From Pseudorhodoferax sp965279475 (GTDB lineage: Bacteria; Pseudomonadota; Gammaproteobacteria; Burkholderiales; Burkholderiaceae_C): DNA of 64,000 bases. The translations under genes and the position numbers were made by a program. Shown piece after piece: positions 1 to 9,246 of the stretch (its first letter is position 1; the number at the start of each line of letters is the position of its first letter). The notes beneath the pieces were generated by a model. The model was not told the origin of the DNA. It worked only from the letters and a program-made list of their open reading frames with translations, and searched no databases. The DNA is taken from NCBI GenBank assembly GCA_965279475.1, contig CBDIIA010000002.1:186001-250000 (forward strand), given 5' to 3'.

Positions 1-1
1 G

Positions 2-901
2 CTGACGCAGCTGGGCGAGGCACTGGTGGCCTGTGCCGACAAGCTCAACATCGCCGTGGTCGGCGGCGGCACGCACCCGTTCCAGCAATGGCACGAGCGC
101 CGCATCTACGACAAGCCGCGCTTTCGCGAACTGTCCGAGCTGTACGGGTACCTGTCCAAGCAGTTCACCATCTTCGGCCAGCACGTGCACGTGGGCTGCC
201 CGGACGCCAACACCGCGCTGCTGACGCTGCACCGCATGTCGCGCTACATCCCGCACTTCATCGCGCTGTCGGCGTCGTCGCCCTATGTGCAGGGGCAGGA
301 CACCAACTTCGATTCGGCGCGGCTCAACTCGGTGTTCGCGTTTCCGCTGTCGGGCCGCGCGCCGTTCGCGCTGACCTGGGACGCGTTCGCGCACTACTAC
401 GACAAGATGACGCGCACCGGCGTCGTCAAGAGCATGAAGGACTTCTACTGGGACATCCGGCCCAAGCCGGAGTTCGGCACCATCGAGATCCGCGTGTTCG
501 ACACGCCGCTCACCGTGGAGAAGGCCGCGGCACTGGCGGGCTACGTGCAGTCGCTGGCCGCCTGGTTCATGCGCGACGCGCCCTTCGTGCCCACCGAGGA
601 CGACTACCTGGTCTACACCTACAACCGCTTCCAGGCCTGCCGCTTCGGGCTGGATGCGGTCTACGTCGACCCGGCCACCGGCCAGCACCTGCCGCTGCGC
701 GAACACATCCTGTCCACGATCGAGGCGATCGGGCCGCATGCCGCGCAGCTGGGCGCCGGCGAGGGCCTGGCGCTGCTGCGCGACGATGCCCAGCGCAACC
801 ACAACGACGCCCGCTGGTTGCGCGAGCGCCAGTCCCAGGAGCGGCTGCTGGCCGAGGTGACGCGGCAGGCCGCGGGCCGCTTCCGCGGCGCGGCGGCGTA
901 G
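2..901 (+). CDS. ybdK: Carboxylate-amine ligase, YbdK/GCS2 family (5' partial)
   Basis: ATP-dependent carboxylate-amine ligase of the glutamate-cysteine ligase 2 family; E. coli YbdK has weak gamma-glutamylcysteine synthetase activity and the in vivo role is unclear. The open frame runs in from the left edge, so the N-terminus is missing; about 299 residues remain of a usual 370 or so. Visible family motifs are VVGGGTHPF, FGQHVHVG and the C-terminal RPKPEFGTIEIRVFDTP block that shapes the ATP/metal site. The stop TAG lies at the left edge of an inverted-repeat element, which therefore begins at the 3' end of this gene. Family call is firm; substrate is not known. Confidence 0.85.
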   Translation: MTQLGEALVACADKLNIAVVGGGTHPFQQWHERRIYDKPRFRELSELYGYLSKQFTIFGQHVHVGCPDANTALLTLHRMSRYIPHFIALSASSPYVQGQDTNFDSARLNSVFAFPLSGRAPFALTWDAFAHYYDKMTRTGVVKSMKDFYWDIRPKPEFGTIEIRVFDTPLTVEKAAALAGYVQSLAAWFMRDAPFVPTEDDYLVYTYNRFQACRFGLDAVYVDPATGQHLPLREHILSTIEAIGPHAAQLGAGEGLALLRDDAQRNHNDARWLRERQSQERLLAEVTRQAAGRFRGAAA

Positions 902-1168
902 GGCCTGTTCACACTCAATTCAGGAGTGCGAAGGACGAATGCCGGGAGCCAGAGCAAGGCGCGGGGAGCGCCGCATAGCTCGGCTATGCAAGGGAGCCGC
1001 AACGCCGCTATGGGCCCGGCATTCGTCCTTCCCTACGGGTTGGGCCCGCATGCGGTGTCTGCTTTGTCGGGACGTCTTGCAAATAGCTGGGCTATTTGCA
1101 AGACGCCCTTCGCGCATCCATCCGCATGCGGACCCAACGCATCTCCTGAATTGAGTGTGAACAGGCCC
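901..1168. repeat. Nested inverted-repeat element (MITE/REP-like)
   Basis: Outer 26-bp arms at 901-926 and 1143-1168 are perfect inverted copies. Inside sit two further stem-loops side by side. The first has perfect 16-bp arms at 931-946 and 1015-1030 enclosing the hairpin GCATAGC-TCG-GCTATGC (973-989). The second has 17-bp arms with one mismatch at 1039-1055 and 1122-1138 enclosing a perfect 15-bp stem with a 3-nt loop (1073-1105). Folded, the element would form a cloverleaf. It carries no gene and no transposase. Both innermost loops share the core ATAGCT-N-GGCTAT. A non-autonomous mobile element or a REP-like repeat is inferred. Confidence 0.85.
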
Positions 1169-1195
1169 CAGTCCAGACGGCAAAATGCGGGCACG

Positions 1196-2170
1196 ATGGG
1201 CGAATTCGAACTGATCAAGCGCTATTTCCACCGTCCCGCAGCCAAGGCGGCCCTGGGGGTCGGCGACGACTGCGCACTGCTGCGGCCCACGGCGGGTGCC
1301 CAGCTGGCCGTGTCGACCGACATGCTGGTCGAAGGCCGGCACTTCCTGCCCACGGTCGACCCGCGCCTGCTCGGCCACAAGGCGCTGGCGGTGAACCTGA
1401 GCGACCTGGCCGCCTGCGGCGCGCGGCCGATGGCGTTCACGCTGGCCCTGGCGCTGCCGCGCGCCGAGGAAGAATGGCTCGCGCCGTTTTCCGAAGGCCT
1501 GCTCGCGCTGGCCGATCTGCACGGCTGCGAGCTGGTGGGCGGCGACACCACACGCGGCCCGCTCACCATCAGCATCACCGTGTTCGGCGAGGTGCCCGAG
1601 GGCCAGGCGCTGCTGCGCTCGGGCGCCCGGGCGGGCGACGACCTGTATGTGAGCGGCACGCTCGGCGATGCGCGCCTGGCGCTCGAGGCCTTTCGCGGCA
1701 CCGTGGCGCTGCCGCAGGCGGTGTTCGCGCAGGCGCGGCAGCGCATGGAACGGCCCGATCCGCGCGTGGCCTTGGGCATGGCGCTGCGCGGCGTGGCCTC
1801 GGCCGCGGTCGACATCAGCGACGGCATGCTGGGCGATCTGGGCCATGTGCTGGCCGCCTCGGGTGTCGGCGCTCGCATCGATGCGCCGATGGCGCTGGGC
1901 CTGATGGCCTGCGCGGCGTCCGATCTCGACCACCACCGCTGGCTGCCACAAGCCCAACAGCTCGAATACGTGCTGTCCGGCGGCGACGACTACGAGCTGC
2001 TGTTCACCGCGCCGCCGTCCGCGCGCGGCGCGGTCAAGGGCGCGTCGATCGCCTCGCAGACGGTAGTCACCTGCATCGGCCGCATCGAGGCCGAGCCCGG
2101 TGTGCGGGTGGTCGGCGTCGACGGCGTGCCGCTGCCGGCCCACTATGGCTCCTTCGACCATTTCGCCTGA
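1196..2170 (+). CDS. thiL: Thiamine-monophosphate kinase ThiL
   Basis: Phosphorylates thiamine monophosphate to the active cofactor thiamine diphosphate with ATP; cytosolic, last step of thiamine biosynthesis. The 324-residue protein matches family length. The AIRS-type ATP/Mg motifs are visible: GVGDDCALL near residue 20, STDMLVEGRHF near 40, NLSDLAACGARP near 70 and GGDTTRGP near 115, with DISDGMLGDL and SGGDDYELLFT in the second half. The ATG at 1196 starts MGEFELIKR, the typical ThiL N-terminus; the frame stays open upstream only because it runs through the repeat element. The 3' end overlaps the next gene. Confidence 0.95.
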   Translation: MGEFELIKRYFHRPAAKAALGVGDDCALLRPTAGAQLAVSTDMLVEGRHFLPTVDPRLLGHKALAVNLSDLAACGARPMAFTLALALPRAEEEWLAPFSEGLLALADLHGCELVGGDTTRGPLTISITVFGEVPEGQALLRSGARAGDDLYVSGTLGDARLALEAFRGTVALPQAVFAQARQRMERPDPRVALGMALRGVASAAVDISDGMLGDLGHVLAASGVGARIDAPMALGLMACAASDLDHHRWLPQAQQLEYVLSGGDDYELLFTAPPSARGAVKGASIASQTVVTCIGRIEAEPGVRVVGVDGVPLPAHYGSFDHFA

Positions 2171-2930
2171 TCCGCGGGCCGGCGCGGCCCACCAGAGGCG
2201 GTTGCGCCGCGCCGTATTGGGCTGGCCTTGCATGCTGTGGCTGGCCGGCTGCAGCGTCTTCGACAGCACGCCCGCCCCGCGCGGCGAAGCCCGCACCACA
2301 CCGGTGTCGGCCGACGAGATCGCGCAATCGGACGCCAACCGCATGGCCATGCTGGGCATGCGCGACAACCTGGAGAGCCTGCAGCGGCTGGCCGACAAGC
2401 TGTACCGGCGCAACCCGGCCGAATGGCGCAAGGCGGCGCTGCCTGACCGCGAGGCGGCGCTGGAGCAGCTGGCGTTCGCCATCCGCGCGCGGCTGGCGCC
2501 GGCCGACCTGCAGGGCCGCCGCGACATCGCCGCGCTGGCGCTCGCGCTGAGTCCCGACTTCAAGGGCGACCGCGTGGCCGCCTTCGTCTACGCCAATGCC
2601 GACATGCTGCTGGCGGCGCACGGCGACAAGACCAACTTCTACCTGGTCGACGCGCTCGACGCGCAGCACATCTTCAACGCCGCGCGCAACATCGAGATCG
2701 CGATGTGGATGCTGGCCACACGGCGCAACGCAGCCGGCCAGCCGCTGCTGCTGGCCGACGAGATCGGCGAACGCGAGCGCAACCTGAGCTTCGAGCGCGA
2801 GTTCGGCAAGATCATCGGCCGGCTCGACCTGCTCGCGGCCGTGCTGACCGAGAAGTACCGCCGCGCGGTCATCGGCTACGTGCAGAACCTGATCGGCGGC
2901 GGCTTCCTGCAGTTCCTGCCGGTCCGGTGA
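2145..2930 (+). CDS. Predicted lipoprotein of unknown function
   Basis: 261-residue protein starting 26 bp inside the 3' end of thiL. After a basic N-terminus comes a hydrophobic stretch ending in the lipobox LAGC, so it is predicted to be a lipid-anchored envelope protein. The mature part is mostly helical by composition (QLAFAIRARLA, RRDIAALALALS), followed by a conserved-looking central region with ADMLLAAHGDKTNFYLVD and NIEIAMWMLATRR, and ends in VQNLIGGGFLQFLP. I recognise no functional domain. The overlap with thiL suggests cotranscription but no shared function is evident. A shorter start at 2232 would leave almost no n-region and is less likely. Confidence 0.75.
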   Translation: MAPSTISPDPRAGAAHQRRLRRAVLGWPCMLWLAGCSVFDSTPAPRGEARTTPVSADEIAQSDANRMAMLGMRDNLESLQRLADKLYRRNPAEWRKAALPDREAALEQLAFAIRARLAPADLQGRRDIAALALALSPDFKGDRVAAFVYANADMLLAAHGDKTNFYLVDALDAQHIFNAARNIEIAMWMLATRRNAAGQPLLLADEIGERERNLSFEREFGKIIGRLDLLAAVLTEKYRRAVIGYVQNLIGGGFLQFLPVR

Positions 2931-2979
2931 GTTCCCCCCGTCTAGCGGAGTTGTCTTCGCGGGGCTGAGAGAATGGGGC

Positions 2980-4092
2980 ATGTTCGCACCCCTCCAGAAC
3001 GACAGCTTCATCCGCGCCTGCCTGCGTCAGGCCACCGACCACACGCCCGTCTGGCTGATGCGCCAGGCCGGGCGCTACCTGCCCGAATACAAGGCCACAC
3101 GCGCCCGCGCCGGCAGTTTCATGGGGCTGGCGACCAACGTCGACTACGCGACCGAGGTCACGATGCAGCCGCTGGCCCGCTACGCGCTCGACGCGGCCAT
3201 CCTGTTCAGCGACATCCTCACCGTGCCCGATGCGATGGGCCTGGGCCTCACGTTCGCGCAGGGCGAAGGCCCGCGCTTCGCGACGCCGGTGCGCGACGAG
3301 GCCGCGGTCGCCAGGCTGGCCGTGCCCGACATGGACAAGCTGCGCTACGTGTTCGACGCGGTGACCTCGATCCGCCGCACGCTGGCCGGCAAGGTGCCGC
3401 TGATCGGCTTCTCGGGCAGCCCCTGGACGCTGGCCTGCTACATGGTCGAAGGCCAGGGCTCGGACGACTACCGGCTGGTGAAGTCCATGCTGTACAGCCG
3501 GCCCGATCTGATGCACCGCATGCTGCAGATCAATGCCGACGCGGTGGCCGCCTACCTCAATGCGCAGATCGACGCCGGTGCGCAGGCGGTGATGGTGTTC
3601 GACAGCTGGGGCGGCGTGCTGGCCGACGGCGCGTTCCAGCAGTTCAGCCTGGCCTATACCCAGCAGGTGCTGCGCCAGCTGAAGACCGAACACGAGGGCG
3701 TGCGCATTCCGCGCATCGTCTTCACCAAGGGCGGCGGCATCTGGCTCGACGAGATGGCCGGGCTCGACTGCGAGGTGCTGGGCCTCGACTGGACGGTCAA
3801 CCTGGGCCAGGCGCGCCGGCGCGTCGGCGGCCCGGTGGGCGAGGCGCCGGATCCGCGGGCCAAGGCGCTGCAGGGCAACCTCGACCCCAATGTGCTGTTC
3901 GCCGGGCCGCAGCAGATCGCGGCCGAGGTGTCCCGTGTGCTGGCCAGCTTCGGCACGCCGCACCAGGGCTCGGGATATGGCCCCACGCACATCTTCAACC
4001 TGGGCCACGGCATCAGCCAGCACACGCCGCCGGAACACGTGTCCGCGCTGGTCGATGCGGTGCACTCCGCGTCGCGTACGCTGCGCGGCTGA
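2980..4092 (+). CDS. hemE: Uroporphyrinogen decarboxylase HemE
   Basis: Decarboxylates the four acetate side chains of uroporphyrinogen III to give coproporphyrinogen III in heme biosynthesis; cytosolic, cofactor-free. The 370-residue protein is full length. The N-terminal signature PVWLMRQAGRYLPEY, with the substrate-binding Arg residues, is at about residues 24-38; FSDILTVPDAMG and GFSGSPWTLACYM follow, and the C-terminus has GNLDPNVLF and NLGHGISQHTPP. Its 49-bp upstream gap from the lipoprotein gene contains a short GC-rich hairpin. Heme supply is relevant to the heme-dependent RcoM regulator later in the window, but no direct link is implied. Confidence 0.97.
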   Translation: MFAPLQNDSFIRACLRQATDHTPVWLMRQAGRYLPEYKATRARAGSFMGLATNVDYATEVTMQPLARYALDAAILFSDILTVPDAMGLGLTFAQGEGPRFATPVRDEAAVARLAVPDMDKLRYVFDAVTSIRRTLAGKVPLIGFSGSPWTLACYMVEGQGSDDYRLVKSMLYSRPDLMHRMLQINADAVAAYLNAQIDAGAQAVMVFDSWGGVLADGAFQQFSLAYTQQVLRQLKTEHEGVRIPRIVFTKGGGIWLDEMAGLDCEVLGLDWTVNLGQARRRVGGPVGEAPDPRAKALQGNLDPNVLFAGPQQIAAEVSRVLASFGTPHQGSGYGPTHIFNLGHGISQHTPPEHVSALVDAVHSASRTLRG

Positions 4093-4461
4093 ATCCGAGG
4101 CCTGCGGCGAGGCGGAAAGCCGTTGGTGCATACAGTTCGCAGACCGTGAACTAGTTGCGCGCCGGCTTACTTATGCACACTTTCGGCGTTGCAGTGCATC
4201 AATCGGTCGAATCCGGGCCGGGGCCCGCTACAAATCCGATAGCTTCGCTAAGTGGTTGATTCATAACGATTCGTCGATGTGCTTTTTTTCCGGGCAATCC
4301 AAGCCAGAGCCTTGATTTACAAGGCTGCAGGGCAAGCGCCGCAGGTCTATCAACAAAGTTATCCACAGCAATCTTGGATGAACTGCAAAAGGTTTTGAAA
4401 TCAAAGACTTAAGCGGCATTTCGCAAGTTCACATCAACACATCGCCCCAAGCCAAGATTTC
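4093..4461. promoter_or_regulatory. hemE-priA intergenic region with two DnaA-box matches
   Basis: This 369-bp gap is visibly richer in A+T than its surroundings and holds no credible gene. It contains TTATGCACA at 4171-4179 and TTATCCACA at 4359-4367; both match the DnaA-box consensus TTATNCACA and point the same way, 188 bp apart. A hairpin AGCCTTG-ATTTA-CAAGGCT lies at 4308-4326. It probably carries the priA promoter. An origin of replication is not supported: there are only two boxes and no dnaA, dnaN or gidA nearby. Confidence 0.55.
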
Positions 4462-6657
4462 ATGCCACACGGGCTTCCCGTCGTCGTTCCACTGCCTGCG
4501 CACAGCGCTCTCTCCGGGCCGCTGACCTACGGAAGTGAGCTGGCACTCCCGCCGGGCACCTTGGTGCGCGTACCACTGGGAAAACGCGAGACACTGGGCG
4601 TGGTGTGGGACCGCCCGCACCACGCCCTGGACGACACCCCGCAGCTCGGCACCCAGCCAGAGACGCGCGCGATCACTACGGTGTTCGAAGGCATCGCACC
4701 GATGAACGCCGTGTGGCGGCGGTTGGTTCAATTTGCGGCCGGGTACTACCAGCGCGCGCTCGGCGAAGTGGCACTGGCCGCGCTGCCGCCGCAGCTGCGG
4801 GAACTCGACGCAGCCCAGTGGGACCGGCGCGTCAAGCGCGGCGCGACGCCGAAGACAGCAGCGGCGGACGGCGACGCGCCCGCGGTGCCGCCCCCGAGCC
4901 CCGAGCAGGTCGACGCGCTGCAGCAGATCGCATCGGCAGCCGGTCCGTTCGTGTTGTTCGGCGCCACCGGCAGCGGCAAGACCGAGGTCTACCTGCGCGC
5001 CGTCGAGTCGTTGCTGCAAGCCGATCCGTTGGCCCAGGCGCTGGTGATGGTGCCCGAGATCAACCTCACCCCCCAGCTCGAAGCGCGGTTCGTCGCCCGG
5101 TTCGCCGCGCGTTTCGGCCGACAGGCGCTGGTGTCGCTGCACAGCGGCATGACGCCGGCGCAGCGGCTCAAGAGCTGGCTGTCGGCCCACGCCGGCCCGG
5201 CTGCGGGCGGAGCGCGCATCGTGCTGGGGACCCGCATGGCCGTGTTCGCCTCCATGCCCGGGCTGCGCCTGATCGTCGTCGACGAGGAGCACGACCCCAG
5301 CTACAAGCAGCAGGAAGGCGCCCGGTATTCGGCGCGCGACCTGGCGGTCTACCGCAGCCAGCTGGAAAACCAGATGTCCGGCGGCGCTGCCGACGGCGCG
5401 GCGCCTGGCCGCGTACCGCGCTGCCGCGTGTTGCTCGGCTCGGCAACCCCGTCGCTCGAAACCTGGTACCACAGCCGGCCAGCAGCCGACGGCGGCAAGT
5501 ACCTGCGGCTCGCGATGCCCAGCCGCGTCGGGCAGGCCGACGGCAGCGCTGGCGGGCTGCCCCGCGTGCGGCTGGTCGACATGAACCTGCAGCCGCGCAA
5601 GGCCGTCATCGCACCGCAGCTGCTGGCCGCCATCGGCGAGCGCATCGCCCGCGGCGAGCAGGCCATGGTCTTCCTGAACCGCCGCGGCTACGCTCCGGTG
5701 CTGGCCTGCAGCAGCTGCGACTGGAAGAGCGAGTGCCCGCATTGCAGTGCCTACCGCGTGTTCCACAAGATCGACCGCACCCTGCGCTGCCACCACTGCG
5801 GCTTCACCGAACGGGTGCCACGTGCCTGCCCCGTCTGTGGCGACATCGACATTGCCCCGGTGGGCCGCGGCACCGAGCGGCTCGAGGAACACCTGGCCGA
5901 GCTGCTGGCCGACATCGAACGACCCGGGGTCGCGCCGGGCGAGGACGCACGCGTGCGCATCGCCCGCATCGACGCCGACAGCACCCGCCACAAGGGCGCG
6001 CTCGAATCGCAGCTGGCGCAGGTGCACGGCGGCGAGGTCGACGTGCTGGTGGGCACCCAGATGATCGCCAAGGGCCACGACTTCCGCCGCATCACGCTGG
6101 TGGCCGCCATCAACCCCGACGGGGCGCTGTTCTCCAGCGACTTCCGTGCGCCGGAGCGGCTGTTCTCGCTGCTGATGCAGGCCGCCGGACGTGCGGGCCG
6201 CGATGCGGCCCACAGTGCGGCCAGCGAGATGTGGATCCAGACCTCGCACCCGCAGCACCCGTTGTTCACCGCGCTGCGCCGGCACGACTACCCCGCCTTT
6301 GCCGAGGCGCAGCTGGAGGAACGTACGCAGGCCGGCATGCCGCCGTTCAGCTTCCAGGCGCTGGTGCGTGCCGAAGCCCGCACGCAAGAGGCGGCGCAGG
6401 CCTTTCTCACGCAGGCCAGCGCCGCGGCGGCGGGTCTTCCTGGTGCGGCGCGGGTCCGCCTCTATCCGGCGGTGCCGATGACGATCCAGCGCGTGGCCAA
6501 CATCGAGCGTGCACAGATGCTGGCCGAGAGCGATTCACGCAGCGCACTGCAGCATTTCCTCGCGGCCTGGCAGGACGTGCTGCGCGCCACGCGGCAACAC
6601 CCCGATGCCAAGGGACTGATCCGCTGGGCCGTGGATGTGGATCCGTTGGCGATTTGA
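4462..6657 (+). CDS. priA: Primosomal protein N' (replication restart helicase PriA)
   Basis: 3'-to-5' superfamily 2 DNA helicase that binds abandoned forks and reloads the replisome. The 731-residue protein shows the N-terminal 3'-DNA-binding domain (about 1-110), Walker A GATGSGKT at 167-174, DEEH box at 274-277, the zinc-binding insert with paired CxxC motifs (CSSCDWKSECPHC, CHHCGF, CPVCG) near 415-455, and the C-terminal helicase motifs with QAAGRAGR. The start at 4462 gives MPHGLPVVVPLP, in keeping with homologues. It ends 4 bp before the convergent glycosyltransferase stop. Confidence 0.97.
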   Translation: MPHGLPVVVPLPAHSALSGPLTYGSELALPPGTLVRVPLGKRETLGVVWDRPHHALDDTPQLGTQPETRAITTVFEGIAPMNAVWRRLVQFAAGYYQRALGEVALAALPPQLRELDAAQWDRRVKRGATPKTAAADGDAPAVPPPSPEQVDALQQIASAAGPFVLFGATGSGKTEVYLRAVESLLQADPLAQALVMVPEINLTPQLEARFVARFAARFGRQALVSLHSGMTPAQRLKSWLSAHAGPAAGGARIVLGTRMAVFASMPGLRLIVVDEEHDPSYKQQEGARYSARDLAVYRSQLENQMSGGAADGAAPGRVPRCRVLLGSATPSLETWYHSRPAADGGKYLRLAMPSRVGQADGSAGGLPRVRLVDMNLQPRKAVIAPQLLAAIGERIARGEQAMVFLNRRGYAPVLACSSCDWKSECPHCSAYRVFHKIDRTLRCHHCGFTERVPRACPVCGDIDIAPVGRGTERLEEHLAELLADIERPGVAPGEDARVRIARIDADSTRHKGALESQLAQVHGGEVDVLVGTQMIAKGHDFRRITLVAAINPDGALFSSDFRAPERLFSLLMQAAGRAGRDAAHSAASEMWIQTSHPQHPLFTALRRHDYPAFAEAQLEERTQAGMPPFSFQALVRAEARTQEAAQAFLTQASAAAAGLPGAARVRLYPAVPMTIQRVANIERAQMLAESDSRSALQHFLAAWQDVLRATRQHPDAKGLIRWAVDVDPLAI

Positions 6658-6661
6658 GTGG

Positions 6662-7978
6662 TCAGGCGTAGCCCAGCGACTGTTCCAGCTCGACATAGCC
6701 GATCAGGTCGCGCGCGAGCCGGTTGCGGTTCGCCCGCAGCCACACCGGCGGATACTGCGCCGCGATCGCCCTGGCGGCCTGCGCTTTCCCCGGCGCATGC
6801 AGCAGATGGCCGATGGCTTCGCGCGCGCTGCCGTTGCCTTGGTGCCAGATCACACCGGCGCCCTGCTGCGCCACGCGCTGCGCGACCTTGAACTTCTCGA
6901 AATCGGTCGGCAGCATCAACTGCGGCTTGCCGGCCAGCAGGCTGCGGCTGACCAGTGCGGTCGAACCGTAGTTGAGCACCGCATCCGCCTCGGGCAGCAC
7001 CCGGTCGAGCGCCACGGGCTGCCGCACGATGCGAACGTTGGTGTTGCGGTAGCGCTGCATCACGTCGGGCGGCGCATCGCGCCAGACACACAGCGTGACC
7101 GCATCGGTCAGCCGCAGTTCGTCGAGCAGATCGGTGGCGCCGGGCAGGTTGCGCAGATGCGCGAACACACGCCGGTGCTGGAGCCGGCTCTCGGGCCAGG
7201 GCACGTCCACCACATCGGTGTGCGCACCCAGCGGGCCGATGCACAGGCCGCCAGGGCGCGGCCCGTACGGATCGGTCTCGGCGATGCACTCGAACACCTT
7301 CACCGGGTGCTGCAGGATGCTGGCGAGCGAACAATCCTCGCGCCCCATGTACTCCCGGCCCACCTGGGTGATGGTGGCCGACAGCTGCTCGACCCGGTGG
7401 GCGTTGCGTTGGCCCAGCTCGGAGTCGGCCCGCACGTTCGCGAACATCGGGCAGTCCGGCGGCGGTGCGTCGAAGCCATTGGTGAGCTGGAACGCGCGCT
7501 GCCCCAGCAGGTCGACCGCCAGTTGGGCGACCGGTGCGTAGTCGAGCACCACACTCGCAGGCTGGACCGCGCTGATCAGCTCGGCCCAGGCGTGGACCGC
7601 CGCCAGCAGCGCGCCGGCGTCGTCGAAGCCCACGGCCAGCAGCACGTCGGCAAACGAGTCGGCCCGGAAATCCGGCGCAAACGTCTCCTGCTCCATCGCC
7701 GGGGCGGCAAAACGCCGGTGCGACAGACCGCCGAGCAGAGGTGACGCCAGCTGGCTTTTCGGCACGACCCAGACCGGCTCGCCGCCCTGCTCTTCGACCA
7801 GCCTGGCCACGGCCAGCAGGCGTGACAGACGCCCGAAGTTGCGACCATGCTCCCACGCCAGCAACACCCGTGGACGGCGGCCGGGCGGCGCCATCCGGAA
7901 CCGCGGCTGCGCGTGCGCAGGGTCGTCGCCAGGGTGACGGCTTTGCGGGGTCGGCAAAGACAAGGGCATTGCGTCCAT
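6662..7978 (-). CDS. GT-B fold glycosyltransferase, UDP-glycosyltransferase/MGT-like
   Basis: About 438 residues. The start at 7978 is chosen because GGAG lies 6 nt upstream; an in-frame ATG at 8014 would add 12 residues. The N-terminal half begins RVLLAWEHGRNFGRLSRLLAVARLV, the acceptor-side Rossmann pattern of MGT-type enzymes. The C-terminal half carries the nucleotide-sugar region VLPEADAVLNYGSTALV followed by AGKPQLMLPTDFEKF and AQRVAQQGAGV, which parallels the UGT signature, although the usual HGG is replaced by NYG. No sugar-biosynthesis or natural-product genes lie nearby, so donor and acceptor are unknown. A 258-bp A+T-rich spacer separates it from the divergent Bug gene. Confidence 0.7.
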   Translation of the reverse strand: MDAMPLSLPTPQSRHPGDDPAHAQPRFRMAPPGRRPRVLLAWEHGRNFGRLSRLLAVARLVEEQGGEPVWVVPKSQLASPLLGGLSHRRFAAPAMEQETFAPDFRADSFADVLLAVGFDDAGALLAAVHAWAELISAVQPASVVLDYAPVAQLAVDLLGQRAFQLTNGFDAPPPDCPMFANVRADSELGQRNAHRVEQLSATITQVGREYMGREDCSLASILQHPVKVFECIAETDPYGPRPGGLCIGPLGAHTDVVDVPWPESRLQHRRVFAHLRNLPGATDLLDELRLTDAVTLCVWRDAPPDVMQRYRNTNVRIVRQPVALDRVLPEADAVLNYGSTALVSRSLLAGKPQLMLPTDFEKFKVAQRVAQQGAGVIWHQGNGSAREAIGHLLHAPGKAQAARAIAAQYPPVWLRANRNRLARDLIGYVELEQSLGYA

Positions 7979-8236
7979 CGACTTCTCCAGAATCATCCGA
8001 TGAAGTGTATGCACTTTGATTTTATTGTTTTATGGTATTTCTCTCGGTTTCCGGCATTTTGCGACCAGGTCCGCCGCGCCGTTCTGCCTGCAGATGCCCG
8101 GTCGCGCCACGGCGCATTGCCTTGCCGAGATTGAAAACCCGGCTTCGCCAAGCTGCAATGCCCGGGTGGCCGCGCGCGCCATTCCTGCCAGTACAGTCGC
8201 GCCCTGTTCGAAGCACAAGACAGGGAGACAAACCCC

Positions 8237-9202
8237 ATGAACGCATTTCTCGTGGCCGCGCTGCTGGCCTTGGGGGCACCCGCGCTGGGCGTGGCGCAGA
8301 CCGCCGGCGGGTTCCCGTCGCGGGTGGTGAAGATAATCGTGCCGCAGAACCCCGGCGGCACCTCCGACGTGCTGGCCCGGCACGTGGCGGCCCGGCTGGC
8401 CGACAAGTGGGGCCAGCCCGTGATCGTCGACTACAAGGCCGGTGCCGGCGGCAACGTGGGCGCCGACTACGTGGCCAAGTCGCCGCCCGACGGCTACACG
8501 CTGATGCTGGGCTACGTGGGCACGCAGTCGGTCAATGCGGCGGTCTACAAGAGCCTGTCGTACGACCCCGAGAAGGACTTCAGCGCCGTCGCCGCGATCG
8601 CCACCATTCCCTTCATGACGGTCGTCAACAACAAGCTGCCGGTGAAGAACATGCAGGAGCTGGTGGCGCTGGCCAAGACGCGGTCGCTGAACTACGCGAC
8701 CTCGGGCAACGGTTCGCTGAACCACCTGATGGGCGAGATGCTGAACAACACCGCCGGCATCAAGACGGTCCACGTGCCCTACAAGGGCATCGCGCAGGCG
8801 GTGACCGACACCATCGGCGGGCAGGTCGAGATCCTGCACATCGCTGTGCCATCGGTGATGACGCAGCTCAAGGCCGGCCTGGTCAAGCCGCTCGCGGTCA
8901 CCAGCGCGCGGCGCGTCGAGTCGCTGAAGGACGTGCCGACGATGGCCGAGTCCGGCTTCAAGGCGCTCGAGTTCGACTCGTGGTTCGGCCTGTTCGCGCC
9001 GGCCGCGGTGCCGGCCGGCGTGGTGCAGAAGATCAATGCCGACGTCAACGACGTGCTGCGCGAGAAGGACACCGTCGACAAGTTCGCCGGTGTCGGCGCC
9101 GAACCGCTGGCGATCACGCCGCGCGCCTTCGACACCATGGTCAGGGCCGACACCGCGCGCTGGGGCAAGGCCGCGCGTGACTCCGGCGCCCGGGCCGACT
9201 GA
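8237..9202 (+). CDS. Tripartite tricarboxylate transporter substrate-binding protein (Bug family)
   Basis: Periplasmic solute receptor of the Bug/TctC family, which binds carboxylates for TTT transporters or sensing. The 321-residue protein has an N-terminal signal peptide (AALLALGAPALGVAQT) and family blocks PSRVVKIIVPQNPGG, KAGAGGNVGADYVAKSPPDGYT and VPYKGIAQAVTDTIGGQV. No TctA/TctB membrane genes are in the window, as is usual for the expanded Bug families of Burkholderiales. It is followed 44 bp later by an aldolase-like gene and a reductase gene, so its ligand may be the substrate of that pathway; this is inference. Confidence 0.9.
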   Translation: MNAFLVAALLALGAPALGVAQTAGGFPSRVVKIIVPQNPGGTSDVLARHVAARLADKWGQPVIVDYKAGAGGNVGADYVAKSPPDGYTLMLGYVGTQSVNAAVYKSLSYDPEKDFSAVAAIATIPFMTVVNNKLPVKNMQELVALAKTRSLNYATSGNGSLNHLMGEMLNNTAGIKTVHVPYKGIAQAVTDTIGGQVEILHIAVPSVMTQLKAGLVKPLAVTSARRVESLKDVPTMAESGFKALEFDSWFGLFAPAAVPAGVVQKINADVNDVLREKDTVDKFAGVGAEPLAITPRAFDTMVRADTARWGKAARDSGARAD

Positions 9203-9246
9203 ACAACACCTCCACCCCAACCAGTCAGCAGAAAGCGGGACACGCC

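Noticed and set aside
2869..4131. A 420-codon open frame antisense to hemE
   Set aside because: Composition is typical of an antisense shadow and hemE is unmistakable on the other strand.
4093..4461. Possible chromosomal origin because of DnaA boxes
   Set aside because: Only two boxes, no A+T-rich unwinding repeats, and no dnaA, dnaN, rpmH or gidA next to it.
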